64,000 nucleotides of DNA from Euptelea pleiosperma (Eukaryota; Streptophyta; Magnoliopsida; Ranunculales; Eupteleaceae), in the NCBI GenBank assembly GCA_035048495.1, contig CM068543.1, positions 36,395,096 to 36,459,095 on the forward strand, written 5' to 3'. A program made the translations under genes and the position numbers. Of this stretch, positions 32,862 through 46,605 are shown in pieces. How positions within the stretch are numbered: the first letter of the stretch is position 1; every line of letters begins with the position of its first letter. The notes under the pieces were generated by a model. It was not told the origin of the DNA and did no database searches. It saw only the letters and a program-made list of their open reading frames with translations.

Positions 32862-35741
32862 CTGGTTGGGAGTTGTGATATTCGCTTAAAAGTGTGTATT
32901 TTCCACTGTTATCTTCTAAGCATTTTCACACTCTTCTACATTAAAATACTCTATTTATCTACTTTTCTACGTAAGCGTCTTTTGTTGCGTAGAACACACT
33001 TTTCTGGACGAAATGGTATATTTGCATGCATTAAACACATTTTCAGAAGTCTAGACATTGAGTCGTTCTGATAAAGTCTCGTTACGCGCTTCTTCTGTCG
33101 CAGGAAACCCCGATGGGACAATTCTCGAGACTTGCAAGCCCACATCGATCAGGAAAGCCCATTATCAAAGCTTAAAGAGCCCACATGCTATGACTAGAAG
33201 ATATGGGCAAAATATGGGTTGAATAAGAGGACCAAAAAGTCGGCCCAAAGAACGAAGAGAGTAGGAGAGCCAATGACCAAGAGACGGACCAAAGCGTTTA
33301 AAGACTGGAGAAGCGTGAGGATGGTCACAGTGAAGACCAGGGTTCCAGACCCTCTACCAATACTTTTATCTCCATTTTCTGATACTTTCTCTCTCATCTC
33401 TCCTTATTCTCTCTCTCTTCATCTCTCGGTCCTCGAATCTACTGACCTAACCCCAAAACTCCTGCCCATCGGCTCTATCTCATCTCCCTTAGCTTTCTGA
33501 CTGTTGGATCTTCCATCAGACCGTTGGATCTTCAATCGGACCGTTGGATCTCTCTAGATCCATCGATCTACCAATCTGGGTCCCAATCAAGTCACCATCC
33601 ATCCGATCGCCATCAGATTGTCTGTCACATCATCTTGTGAGACGATGGACATCATCAATCCACGTGGGCCAGTAGCCGGGCCCATCATCATCAACCCGCT
33701 GTCCGACCAGTTAGTGGACCCCGTGAATTTCAAAATAATTTTAATTAAATTTTAAAAAATGGGGGGTCCACTAAATGGGGAAATTCCCCAAAGAAAAGTA
33801 GTGTTTTACTTAAAAAAAAATATATATATTTTTTTTATTTCAAAAATTCCCTAATTTCCATTAATGGAAACTAGGGAGCTTTAAAAGGGGAAGGAGAAGG
33901 GTTCTTTGGAACCCTAATCCCCCTCCTTTCTTCTCTTTTCTCTCCCCAAAACCTTCCCCCCCACGTTTTCCACCTTTTCCTCATTCTTTTCTCGACTTTT
34001 TCCTCTTCCTCTTCTCCTTTTCTCTTCTCTTTTCTGATGAACTGGTTCTTCATCTTCTTCTTCTTCTTCTTCTTCTACTTCTTCTTGTAAACAGAGCCGG
34101 CAACTGCTCCAGCAGCAAGCACGACAGTGCAACCCGCACCATCGTCCTCCCCTATCTTGGACGGTCATCCATCCTCTTCTTCTCCTTCTTTCACCAACGC
34201 CGGAGTTACAGGTTTGCAACTCCGGCCAGCCGATCTTCAGCCTGCCCTGTTCACCATCACCACCGCTATCTTTCCATCTTCTTCACCGCATCCAAGCCTG
34301 CTGCATCTACATCTTCATATCTCCACGCCCATCTCTATTTTTTTTCTCCAAGCCATCCACCTCCTTTCACCGTTTTCACCCACTGAAATCCAAAAAAAAA
34401 TAAAATAAAACCAGCGCCCCCTCCATCTCTTTCCAGGTTGAAGAAGAAGAGAGAAGGATGATGGAGATCGAGGTGGTCTCATGCTGTGACTGACCGACCT
34501 CACAACTCCATTGGAGGTGGAAACAGCCAGCGCCTCCCTCTCCATCCATCGCCGCCCTCAACTTTGGCACCTCCACCGGACTGAATCATCTTCTCCGGCA
34601 TGCAATCCAGGCCCCTCACTCATTCCTCTCCTGCTATTCACGTTCTCCCTCTCTTCCTTTAGAAAAAGAAAAAGAAAAAAACACAGCAAAAGAAAAGAAG
34701 AAGAAGAAAGGAAGATAGGAGGGAAGCTCCACCGATTTGATCCTCCACCTGCACGTCCTCCTCCGGTCACCTCCATTAACGCCGACAAACTTTGCTGCTC
34801 CGCCTCCTACATGTACCACCTGCTGCCCTTCCTAGCAGCGATCTTCTAAGCAAAAGCAACGTCTCTTGGCTGATGCTGGTTCACGGCTTGCACCTGCAAT
34901 CCCCCTTCCGGTAACCTCATTCATCTCACGGACTGGTGCATGCACTCCGGGCAGCACCTCTCAATGCACTTCCTCCTCCACACCAGGCCATTACCCCATC
35001 CAACGGCTAGTTCACAAGGTCCTCAAGGATCAGCAACCTTCTCATAGCTGCTGCACATCAGTTTTTTTTTATCCATTAAGATCCAAAGGTCCCACAACTT
35101 GCAGCCAATCGATACAAGAACTTCACGGCCATTCATTTGGCCGGAATCTCTCTCCTTTGCATCAAGATAAGGATATCTTTCGCTAGGTAAATCCTTTCTT
35201 TCTACCTCTTATTTTTTTGATTTCTTTCTTCACTTCCTCTCAAAACTTTATCTCTCTAGAACTTTTTCTTTTAGACTCTCTTTCTCTATCTCTCTCTTCT
35301 CTCTCTCTCGAGTGTTATTTCAGTTATTGATTTCTATTTCTACTTTTAGTTTCATTTGAATTGATTGTAATGAATATTGTTTAAGCATCAATGAACAAAT
35401 TCAAGTAATATTTAGAGTTTATTTTGTTCTTCATTTTATTTCAATAAAATAATTAGCTTTGTTAATCTCTAAGTAAAAAAAAAAATTCTAGTTTTAATCT
35501 CAAATCCATCACCACTCTCACCCCTCCATCTCTCATTTCCATGAATTTCAGAGCAATTTTTGTAAAACAAATCCGTTATTTCATGTCCTTGATTTGCGTG
35601 AACTAATCCCGAGTGCGGATCGACATCCGACACTTCCCACTGTGCAAAGAATTGTTTAAATCTTGCAGGATAATAGAAAAAATTACAAATCTTGTTGATT
35701 CTAGGGTTTCCGTAAAACGACGCGGAAAAATCTTACTTTCA
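32862..35741 (+). repeat. Element B polypurine tract and 3' LTR
   Basis: The purine tract 32864-32875 is followed by a complete 2,866-bp LTR, 32876-35741 (TGATATTCGC...TACTTTCA). It is the uninterrupted reference for B's broken 5' LTR. It contains the decayed MSA-like repeats (about 33500-33550), the palindrome at 34200-34225 (one mismatch), a CT-rich tract (35270-35320), the U5 hairpin near 35610 and the terminal TTCC...GGAA pair. The bases after it, CCAGT, are the expected duplication. Confidence 0.92.
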
Positions 35742-37779
35742 CCAGTTGTGAATACATTGGATTGTACAAATGATTACCTTCAAGTGCAGAACCCTGACAA
35801 TAGAATTGGTTATGATCCAAGAGCACAAATGGCACAAACGACTCCGACAGATCCACCTATCGTTGGATCATATGATTCCTAGGTAAGCATCTTATTCAAA
35901 CTAATGTTCACTGTACAGAAGTAGTCAATATTGAATTAATAATGCATATGTTTGTACACAGGTTGCATAGAGGGATCGAGCAATGACTTTCCTCGAAGAC
36001 TCGTTTCATTTAGATGGTGTTGATGCCTTAATTGAAAGAAATAACCAGATATACAACGTCCTTAAAAGTAATGTGGGCTAGAGTTTAAGCACGAGAAAGG
36101 GGAAAGGGAAAGAGGGAGAATCGTCGTCGAGGAGAAGAAGATGACCTTATTTTGTTATACTTTTAAATTGGGGACATTTATGTATTAAACAACTAAAGTT
36201 ATTTATGCTATATATCTAGACAATTGGTCTAGATAATGTACGTTTTGCGCAAATCAGGCCATTGATTTATCTTACATGTATTACATTTTGGGAGGGGAGC
36301 TTCAAAGTTTGGGAAAAAATAATTTTACTCAAAAAAATTATCTTCCATGTATTATACTAGGGGATGACCCGTGCCGACAGCACTCCCCGACAAAGCGTTT
36401 GCCATTAAACGGGTGCCTTCGGCACTCAAATCCATATTCAATCTTTAAAAAGACTAAAATCCTGAATGGCACTCCCCGACGAAGAGTCCGCACAATCAAT
36501 AGGCTAAAATGGAACAATGATAGCCATTGGATTGCACAATCGAACTATAATAGTTGTCCAACTAAAACCCTTGGAAATCAGAAAACAAAGTAAGATCAAG
36601 ACTAAGTAATCAAACACATTTAAAAATTAAAGCAAGAATTAAATAACCTTGAAAGAAAAACATAAGTTGTCATAAAAAATCAGTCCTTTACCAAACACCC
36701 TAACATTTGACGTATCTCCATTACCAAAATCAGTGCATTTGATGTATAGAAATAATTATTGTTTATGTTTGGGTTGGCATTCGGTGAACAATTACTTTTG
36801 ATACATGGACATACAGACCAAAAACTCAACCTAAAAGATGTATTGATTCCTCTAAAATAAGGATCCGAGTACATAACGATTCTCTGAGTGAAACAATTGG
36901 ACTGGTTGAATGGTTAGGACCCACCCCCTAATACGGGTGTCAACGGTTCAGTTCTGATTCAGATACCAATCTACCAAGAATTAGAACCAGTATATATAAT
37001 GGTTCTGGATCCTTTCGGTTCCAGTTTTGGTATTGAAATTGATAGTATCGGACTGGGTATCATACTCTCGCCACCCCTACCATCAATGAAATAGTTAAGT
37101 TCAAAGAGACTCTTGTATGTGTATACATCATAACAAATCTTCAGTGACAAAATTAGATGCAGGCACTTCAACAACCTTTTGGATTAGGATGAGTGATTGA
37201 CAATGAGTTCATGGTCATATTAGAGTTTGCCAAATATTAATTTATATGAGCTGAAATGTCATATTGTTGTGAGTTAATTAATCGCTTGGACCGTTGTGAT
37301 GTTAAAGCTAGGCTCCCTCCAAGATGGCTCACCAACCCTCACTGATCAATAATATGGACATAAGAAATCCACGATGTTGGATCAAACCATGGAGGAAGGC
37401 TACATTGGGCACATTTACACCCATGACCCATCCATGTCTTTAGAGCAAATATTTGATGACGAACCTCTATGAGCCACGTGGCACATTCTTATAGACCACT
37501 GATCATATGAATTTTTTGTTCTTTCCAAGGTGGACCTACATACAAAAAATCAGCCAGATTAGTTATTCCTAACCTTTGGATCAGTGTATCCCAAAATAAT
37601 GCTTGAATTAACCATTGAAAATCAACCCATCAAAAGATTGACATCCAATAGTTAGAACTCACCAATCAACCTAACTTTTGGTATATAGGTCCACCTAGGA
37701 ATGGTCCAAATGGCCAGTGATCTCTAAGAGTGTGTCAGATGGCTTAAATTGACGTCGGTGATGTGTTCATTACCAAACG
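35742..37779. other. Unassigned DNA between element B and solo LTR F
   Basis: Mostly A/T-rich DNA without recognisable genes. Near 35745-35882 a plus-strand frame ends in TAG right before GTAAGC; a second short open stretch (35962-36079) follows a TTGTACACAG. These could be remnants of two exons, but I recognise neither product. At 36930-37083 a GGGTGTCAACGG...CCACCCCTA pair suggests a small hAT-like relic. At 37320-37779 lie phrases such as AAAAAATCAGCCAGATTAG, repeated in inverted orientation at 53600-56350. Confidence 0.45.
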
Positions 37780-39344
37780 TGTAATACCCCTTTGAGAGCT
37801 ACGAATTTCACTCATTCCCTTTTGTTGCTCAACAACTTGAGAGAAACTCTCTCAATTCAAATTTCAAACCTTCATCCCTTGTGTTATTAAACAAGGCAAC
37901 CCTATAGAGTTTCCAATAGTCAATCTTTTTTTGAGTCCATTGTTGTTTTCAAAACCTTATCTTCTTTTTCCTCAATTCTTTTCCCTTTTATCTCTTTAAG
38001 CTTTTATTAACAACCCATCACAAAACCCCATTAAAGAAGTGGGAGAGCTTCGATTAAGCCTTCATCCGAACTCCGATTGAAGTTGAAGTAGAAGAGAGAA
38101 TTGAAGGGGACACCGAGAAGAACAACATACTCCGAGGAGAGTCCAATCTGACCACTTTCAAATCCAGAGAAAATTTCTATTTTCCATTAAAGAGAACTAA
38201 AAATGTCTGTGATAACCGTGAATGGTTCTAACCATGCCTATTTTATAATTCTATAATTATTTACCTATGTGATGTGTATATTTTAAATTATCTATTTTTT
38301 ATGATATTTGAGTGATGTTGATCATATGTGTTATTGCTTTTAATGGAACATGATGATGAGATAATAGTTTTTGTAAGATTATACAATGATTTTATTATGA
38401 GCTTGCGATGAGCATGATTGGAGGAATTTAGACATGATGAGTTCCATAATGGACCATATGGCCATACCCTATGGATTTATATATCATTTGGAGTATTATG
38501 ATGGCCTATGGCCTCATTCTTGCATCGGGCATCTTAGGGGGAGTTGTGCATTGTGATGAAGCTATATTATTTAGACTAGTGAGGTCACTCCCAATGAGGG
38601 AAAGAGATGGAAACCCCATGTGGTTGAATATCTAAAAATTAAGAAGGGCCCGGAGCCTTAGGGTGCAAGACCCCAAACTTTATATTTTCTACAGAAGGGC
38701 CCTCGTGTGGTCAATCTCTCCATGATAGGGAAGGAGTTGGAGACCTGTGTGTGGTTTGAGTGAACGGGGGTGAGTGCATCTATTATGCATGTTACTGACT
38801 CTTATTTCTCTTTGTTCATGATTTAGATTATTTAACATGTGCTTAGCATGATAAATTATTATGGCATTATAAAATACATGTTGGACTACAAGTGGTACAC
38901 TGAGTCCTTTTGGACTCACGGTGTTTGCCGACACATTTTTTAGATTTTGCGATGATTTCTATGAAGACTCGGATGATTATGTAGATTCGGATTTGAAGGA
39001 TCTACATGATGATGTTTGTGATAATGAGGATATTAATGTATAGGAGGGCTAGATAGCCTTAGACTCATTTTGGACACATTTACATATTTTGGTTACTTAG
39101 AATTAAAATAAGCTTGTTCTGGCTTGATTTTTGAGGGTTTGTTCTCATTTTATTTTACAACATGTTTGAGTTGTGAACATGATTTGATTGAATTTATGAT
39201 ATGATTCCTCATTGTATTTTTGATAATTATGAACATATTTTAAATGGTAAAATAAATGCCCTAGTACAATCTCATTTGGACCGGTACACATATCGGGTTC
39301 CAAAAGACTTGGTCACCAAAATGTACACTACCAAAAAAATAGTT

Positions 39345-39660
39345 TTCCCCGGCGGTTCTAAACCGCTGGCAAATACTTCACCGGTGGTTATGAACCATCG
39401 CATAAACCGCCGTAAATTTGCCGATGGCATACATAAAATGCCAACACCGGCGGTTTTAAAACCGCCAAGGAAAGTTAAACGCCGACGGTTTAGAGCCGCC
39501 AGCATATTCGTTTCTCCGACGAATTTAGTCTTTCCTCGACGGTTTATAAACCGCCGGTGTTGACCTTTTTCCTACGCCGTCGGCAAATTTTTGGCGGTTT
39601 ATACGGCAATTTATAACTGCCGGCGAACATGTTACACCGTCGGTTAATAACCGCCGGTGA
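39345..39660. repeat. CACTA left subterminal repeat array
   Basis: More than ten variants of CCGGCGGTT and AACCGCCGG in both orientations, often as self-complementary pairs such as GGCGGTTTTAAAACCGCC. The open frame 39201-39563 runs through this array and is an artefact of it. The matching array at the other end is 51845-52020. Confidence 0.85.
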
Positions 39661-41887
39661 ATCAAGTCAAAATATAAAAAAAAATGTCATACTATTGAAT
39701 GACTCATGAGTCATTTTACCCAACCTGATAAAACAATTAAAAATCTGATATAATTGATAAATATAAAACAAAAATTCAACTCTATTATTATATACACTAT
39801 AAAAACCTACTTTACATAATCATTATATACAAAAACATTGCAATAGTATTCTCATAAAAGAAAAAGAAACAAAATATGATCCAGAACTTTTCTCTAATGT
39901 AGAATCTGGAATGTCAACAGACAAAACTTCAAATGGTTACACAACGAATGATAACATTATCCCCTTCGTATATGAGCTGAATATGATGAACATGCTACCA
40001 TCTGGAAAAAATACACAATTGACAGAATTTGAATGCTTCCTGCAGATCCAAAACAAAAGTTTAAATTATTAAAACACAAAAGGCTCAGCAGCTATCACTC
40101 TCTTGTTGGAGGATATCAAAATAATGTCATATGTCAAGGTTACATGAACTTGTGCTCAAGACTTCGGATTGCAGTAGATGCAGAGGACTCTTGTGGCCCT
40201 ACTTAATGCATTTTCTTGGGTTTTGGGCCTACCAACCACATCCTTAGTGAATACACACACCAAAAATATGCCTAATTGGTTATCTTTAGCCATTAGTTTT
40301 AGCACTTTTTTTAATAGTGATTGTTTTTTTTTTTAATAAGCTAAATTTTTTATAAAGAGACTCAAAGAGCTACATCACAACAAAATAGGAGGTCGAGAGA
40401 ACCTCCATAGACTCATAGTGATTGTAGTCGTTGGATTCAAACACTTTTTTTGGGTACTAACACTAACATACAGATATTATGAAACAAGCTGATTTTTGGT
40501 AAGGGGTGGGCTAAACATCCATGTGGTTAATGGGCCCAAAAACTGCACTAAGTAGAGCCATGGAAGTCCTCTACATCTACAATTTTTAATTTGACTTGGA
40601 AGAGTCCTCTTGACTTGCCAAGATACTGACCTTTGCATCTCAGCCGTTCAAAATCCATAAGTAAATGGCATAAGAACATTGAATTGCAATAGGATGAAAG
40701 TCATGCCACCCAATAAGCATAAGCCTACAAAATGGAGGAATCAAAATGATTAAATAGCTTTCAACATAAAGCAATTATTAAAGAAGTATTCAAGCCTATA
40801 GTTCAATCATAATGTTCTCTGAGTTGATTATGCTGCCATGGGTCTAATCCCAGCTAGCCATAAACCAAACGATAGAATTTGTAAAACACTATTAAATATT
40901 AAAAAAAATAGTATTAAAAGGTGGATTGGACATGACAGTGGTCAATTTTTGTTAACTCATAGGGTAGGAGCAAGAGCAAGATACTAAAGTGGGAATAGCA
41001 CCTCACATAGAAGCTTCTTGCAATTAAGGGTCATGCTCTGCCCAACCATCACTTTTTATCTCTTAATTAGTGTGTTTTGTCATCTACATGTAAAAAGGTT
41101 GTTTCCACTATTTATTCCAACAAATTTACATTCTTTGAAGCTCTAACTCATCCCTGGTGGAAGGAAGGTACAAACGCGGCAATACTTGTAAACAATAGAA
41201 GTTTGGAATCAGAAATAAATGACCAAGAGATAACAAACAAAAGAAGCCCATGATTAAATATTAATTAGGAACTTAGTCCCCTGTTCGCTATCAAATGGGA
41301 AGCTGGCAAGTCCATAGTTCCTTGTCCGAAGGCTAGTCAGTCTACTAGTACAAAGTTGAAAGTCAGGAGTCAGGAGCCCGTTGTCCAAAAGACCTAAAGC
41401 ATTGTGCTTAGACTTCTTAGAATATTATGCATGGTTTAGCTGGAAGTCAGGAGTCAGGGAATTTGTAGAAAGCATATCATCATTTCCAACTTACACCAAA
41501 TTTTTCACAAATTCATTGGCATATGTGATAATCTTGGAATAAAGCAATTCAATATAGATAAAAAAAAATAGTTTATCATGGAAATAATCAGAGGAATCAC
41601 AAACTTCCGGTGAATGAATCGTTTAAGTGGCCAGCATTGTCTAATAATAGTTCCGGTGAATTGATCAATCAACTCTGAGTATTATTTACAATAAAGTGAG
41701 TTTGCCCAACATTCTGTTTATAAAAAAACATTAAGCTTAAGCTATGAACCCTATTGACCAGAAATAATGGCTTCAAACCATGTAAGCTGCTTGTATTATT
41801 ATTGCATACCTTAATTGATCCATCTAAGTGCTCACTAGTGCATACACGTGTCATATATCATTCAATGTTAAATTATAACTGTACATG
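39661..41887. other. CACTA interior, left part, no gene seen
   Basis: A/T-rich DNA without long frames. It contains scattered phrases of the GCTGATTTTTGG type (40480-40520) also found at 37500, 51150 and 53650. Nothing protein-like was recognised. Confidence 0.5.
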
Positions 41888-42829
41888 TGTCACGCCCCAA
41901 ATCCGGATACCCAGATACGATCCAAAAATCCGTGGATCGACCCGTACCCGAACCCAGAGGTGATCCATGAATGTCCCCTAGTGGTCCAATTAAGTCAATT
42001 AGACTACTAAGGTTCATTCGAAAACCCACTAAGTAAAAAAAAGAGTCTAGATGTAGGAAACAAATAATTCAAATAATTCATAATTCAAATAATTCAATCA
42101 ATCAACTATATGTGGAGAGATGAAAGTGAGAACATGCTCTCAATCAAAGGCTTACATGCCCGTGAAAATAAATAAATAATGTTATAAAATAATCAAATAC
42201 AACTTTCTAAAGTGTGGGATCGACTCCCAAATCGTCGCTGATCTCCTCGAATGCACCGGAGTCTTTCGTCTCAAAATCATCTCACGTACCCAGCTCCTCA
42301 AAATCTAAAAATGGTATCGGTGTAGCACCGTGAGCCGAGGCCCAGTAATACAACAGTGTGCATGGTATGATATCATACTATACAAGTTTTTTTAATCAAG
42401 GTATGCATCTCAATCGTATAATAAGGATGGCATGAATATGATGATGAATGCAGATGAGTAAGGGATGCCAATGCAACTAGTACCCATAACCACATAGGGT
42501 CTCCATCTCCTTCCCGCACTGGGAGCGGTCTCATTGACCCATCTGCAGGATATAATAACGTCTGGGGCCTTTCACCCTAGGGTACCGAACCCTGATTAAT
42601 TGATAAAACCAATATAAATGTATATAATATACTTAACCCCGTTCCCTTATGCACCCCTTATATGAAATGACGTGATGATCATGGTATGACAACAAGATGT
42701 ACTAGGGTTACATGACATAAGCACACATGTACTTAACATTTAAATAAAAATATAAAATGAACCAATGATCATTAAGAGTAATAATATGGGAACGAATTAG
42801 AGTTAAACATGAATAACATGAAATAAACA

Positions 42830-43281
42830 CCGAAGGTCACGATCAGCACGGATGAACAATATAAGTGGAAATCACAAGGCAATCCAACACACCATGGCCG
42901 AACCCTATGAGGGATCCATGATACAAGGTCGAACCCTAAAGAGGGATCCAAGACACTTGGCCGAACCCTATGAGGGATCCAAGACACATGGGTGGGATCC
43001 CCATGCATATAAGTATAGGTCGAACCATCTAGGTATAATAGTCAATAAGACATGACCAAATATCACAATCAACATCGATGAATAATATAAGTGAAAATCG
43101 CAAGAGAATCCAATACGCCATGGCCGAGCTCTATGAGGGATCCATAACACAAGGTCGAACTCTAAAGAAGGATCCAAGACACTTGGCCGAGCCCTATGAG
43201 AGATCCAAGACACATGGGTGGGATCCCCATGCATACAGGTATAGGTCAAACCAACTAGGGTTTAGTCAAACAACAAGGTTA
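42830..43281. repeat. Two tandem copies of a ~226-bp unit
   Basis: GATGAACAATATAAG at 42851 recurs as GATGAATAATATAAG at 43077, and everything between follows in parallel (ATGGCCGA, GAGGGATCCA, ATGGGTGGGATCCCCATGC). Differences are mostly transitions. Overlapping frames on both strands are by-products. Confidence 0.85.
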
Positions 43282-43349
43282 AAACCATAATAGTTAATAA
43301 TCATGATCGAACCACGAACAATTAATAGATTTTTTACAAAAAATATACT

Positions 43350-44230
43350 GTATTATAAAAATCATAACTAAATAAATATAAATTAAAAAAATATAAACTC
43401 AATGAATTTAAAAACTAGATTAATAGAGGTTTTTAGAAAAAATAAATAGAAAAATATTCAGATTCAAAATATAGGTCAAAACTCTTAATTAATTAGGCCG
43501 GACAGAATCCGGGATACAGAAAAGTCCCGCACATTTGAAAAATCATAACTTAATGAATACAAATCAAAAAAATACAATCTCAAATGTTATAGAAACTTGA
43601 TTTAAGGAGGTATTTAGAAAAAAAAATAAAAAAATATTTATATTCAAAATATGGGTCGAAACCCTTAATGAAGTGGGTCAGACAGAATCTGGAATTCTGG
43701 GTTTTACAGAAAAGTCTGGCACATTTAAAAAATCATAACTTAATCAATACAAATCGGAAAAATACAAACTTAAAGGTTCTAGAAATTAAATTGATAGAGG
43801 TATCTATGAAAAATAATTAGAAAAATTTTTATATTAAAAATATAGATAAAAATCTCAAGTGAAGTGGACCGTGTAAAATCTGAAATTCTGGGTTTTACAG
43901 AAAAGTCCAGCACGTTTGAAAAATCATAACTTAATCAATACAAATCAGAAAAATATAAACTCAAAGGTTCTAGAAACGAGATTGATAGATGTATCCATAA
44001 AAAATAATTAAAAAAATATTTAGGTTAAAAATATAGATCGAAATTCCAAGTGAATCGGATTGTGTAAAATCTAAAATTCTGGATTTTTTGGTAAAGTCAT
44101 ACAACTTAGAAAAATCATAACTTAATCAATAAAAATCAGAAAAATACAAACTAAACGGTTTTGAAAAATAGAGTCACAGAGTATTTAGAAAAAAATAATT
44201 ATAAAAATATTTAAATTATAAAAATATAAC
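43350..44230. repeat. Tandem array of five ~190-bp A/T-rich units
   Basis: The anchor AATCATAACT occurs at 43360, 43541, 43731, 43922 and 44113, a period of 181 then 190-191 bp. Each unit contains AATTCTGGGTTTTACAGAAAAG or a variant. The array lies within an LTR and diverges from unit to unit. Confidence 0.85.
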
Positions 44231-45528
44231 AAAAATGATAAAGAACATAGTCATCCGTTATAGGCACAAAATAGACCATGGCCAAACACATCATGGTGGC
44301 CCAAAATAAAGATCAACCCAATAAGAATAAAATAAATATTGTTGAAATTAATTTATAATGAGTATCAACCATTATCTAATAAAAGAGAAACAAAATCTTG
44401 AAGAAAAACAAGTATAGGATGGATCAAGCGCACTTACCTTAAGGTTTCTTGAATTTTAATGAAAATCAAAAGTTTCTTCAAATTTGAAAGTCGTCGGATC
44501 GTCCTCTCCTCGGAGTATGTTCTTCAAATCGGAGTCCTCGTCAATTCTCCCTTCTTGCTCGAGTGCGATCGGTGCCCGGATGAAGGTTTAATGGAGCTTT
44601 CTCTATTCTTCAATGGAGTTGGGTTTTGAAAACTTCTAAAGCTTTAGGGTTGTTCATAAATAGGTTTAGGGAAGGATTAGGGTTTCTATTTTGTTGAAAT
44701 TCGTAACTAGCAAAGGGATGACTTTTTCAACCCTCAAAAACTCTTATTTTACACTATTAATGGGTTAGAAATGGGCCCAAGGCCCATATACATCAATAGA
44801 CTTCATTTAAAAATATTATTAAGCCCAAAAGACCTCTAGATTGGCTATACGGGCCCACCCAACAATCATAACACAAATAATTATTAATTAATTCAATCAA
44901 ACTAAACTACATAATTTAAAAGTTCATACAATAAAGTATTGACACATGTCACACACATAAATCACAAAAACGTTTAAAACCCTAGAAAAGTGTCAAATGA
45001 TATTGGAATGACCCGAAAGTGATTCGCGGGTCCCACACTCCTATTAAATAAATAGAATATAATTAAATATTATTTTTTTGAAAAATATAAGAATGATAGG
45101 AAAGTTTAAAAATTATTAAAATACTATTTTGTCAAAATCCCCTGAAATCTCCCGTTAGGGTTTTCATGTCTCAGGAAAGGTTCTAAATTTCACAAGTAAG
45201 TTGGTAAGGATAAAATATGAATATTTTTGGTGTTTTGGGCCCACAAAATAATTTTTTTATAAAAATTCTGGAATGTTAGCTGGGGAAAGAAAAAGTCCCC
45301 TGCAAGTTATGGTTCATTATTTTTAGCAAGAATTTAGCCCTAAAGAGCAAGTTTCAAAAATAGCAGATTTTTCAAAGTTGTCAGAATAAAACCAAACTAA
45401 ATACACATACTCAAGCATGAAATTAAACAATAAAAATAATAATAAGAGTCTGAAAAAGTTTCAGGTTTTCATTATTAGGTGAATTTACCATAATACCCTA
45501 GAACGAAAGTTCAGGGTATTACAACATG

Positions 45529-46600
45529 TTTGTCTGTTTGTCGAGTTTCTTGGATTGGTGTTTCTAACCCCTCACCTTGTCTCAATGTCCAACACTAACA
45601 CCTGCGTTGGTTTCTAAGATATATTCAATAGATAGAGTGATAGATAGTTTCAACACTGACCTCCCTCTAATGTGAACCTGAAGTGTCAGTAACGTGGAGT
45701 GCAATAGCATAATAAGCTCAAGGATTTTCTACAAAACAAGGACTTCATGCTTGGTGTTGCTGTCACTTCAAAGCTTGACCAATCAGAGCTATTAATCCCG
45801 ATGGTTGCACCATAGTAACTTCAGCAGCAAGAGCTGAAAAATGCAAGGGAAGCAAATTTGTTGAGTAAAAAGAAACATTAACTAACACAAAATATGAAAC
45901 ACACATCATGCTACATTAACTAACACAAAATATGAAACACACATTATGCTTACTAGGTCCCACATTCAAAAAGAGGCAAACAATTTCATTGAAAACCTCA
46001 ACTAATATGGATCTGCCTAAATTGGAGATCATGGCACATTCTTTCATCATGGCTCACCTCTTTGTGAACCCCCACACACAAAAAATTAGATTTAATTGGT
46101 AATAAGGCAATGATGTCAGCAAAACGTGAAAGAAACTTTGCAGGGTAGAAGCCATTTATATGCATCATCCATTCTTTCATGACATGCCAGCGTAGAAAAT
46201 ATTCAAACCATTGCAAAAGTAGGAAATGTAATAAAGCTCATCAGTTCGTCACGGTCTTTTAGACTCCAAAATTGAAGACTGTGAAGGACGATGGAAGGCC
46301 CTGCTTGGTTCACAGTAAATTGAGTGCAATGCACTCACTTGCCACAATTTTGTGATTGAAAGTGATTGGTTGGAGGAGTGCAAATGACTGCCGTGCAAGT
46401 GGTTAACAAGGACTTGCAAACTCCTTAACAAAATAGATGCAAGGAAGTGCAGCCCAAAAACTGATGCAAGCAAGTGCATTGTGTTAACTCAACATTTTTT
46501 TTTTCCGAAAAAATACAACAATAATAATAACAACAACCGGGATTATTTTTTATTATTATCTTTTTATTTTTATTTCTTTACTTTTTAGTTTTCTATTTTT
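45529..46600. other. CACTA interior, no gene recognised
   Basis: Ordinary A/T-rich sequence. The minus-strand frame 45998-46216 (72 codons) resembles nothing I know. GGCCCTGCTTGGTTCAC at 46297 looks like the end of a small miniature element, but a convincing partner was not found. Confidence 0.4.
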
Positions 46601-46605
46601 TGATA

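Larger units (their letters stand above)
6120..35741 (+). mobile_element. Element B: old Athila-like retrotransposon, host of elements C, D and A
   Basis: A plus-strand Athila element in pieces: 5' LTR parts 6120-6780 and 9382-9974, leader 9975-11067, gag-pol 11068-13705 and 27770-30901, 3' non-coding region 30902-32875, 3' LTR 32876-35741. Removing A (13706-27769) and D (6781-9381) with one duplication copy each restores collinearity. Its first ~760 LTR bases (equivalent to 32876-33637) presumably lie left of the window beyond C. The base pairs following its 3' LTR are CCAGT, so that should be its left flank too. It is older than A: its LTR copies differ by many C/T and G/A changes and its coding region is broken many times. 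Confidence 0.9.
41883..45528. mobile_element. Second LTR of the TGTAATACCC family, inverted relative to F
   Basis: 41888-45523 (3.6 kb): plus-strand ends TGTCACGCCCC and GGGTATTACA are the reverse complement of F's ends. Flanked by ACATG at 41883-41887 and 45524-45528. The 150 bp next to 41888 match 52870-53012 in inverted orientation, and 44440-44620 matches 38040-38160 likewise. No coding domain, so a solo LTR. It is about 1.1 kb longer than F, partly because of tandem arrays at 42830-43281 and 43350-44230. Confidence 0.9.

Noticed and set aside
36930..37083. hAT-like miniature element (GGGTGTCAACGG...CCACCCCTA)
   Set aside because: The ends pair only imperfectly and no clear 8-bp duplication is visible; mentioned only in the flank description.
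39201..39563. 120-codon frame at the CACTA left end
   Set aside because: It crosses the element border and consists of subterminal repeat units.
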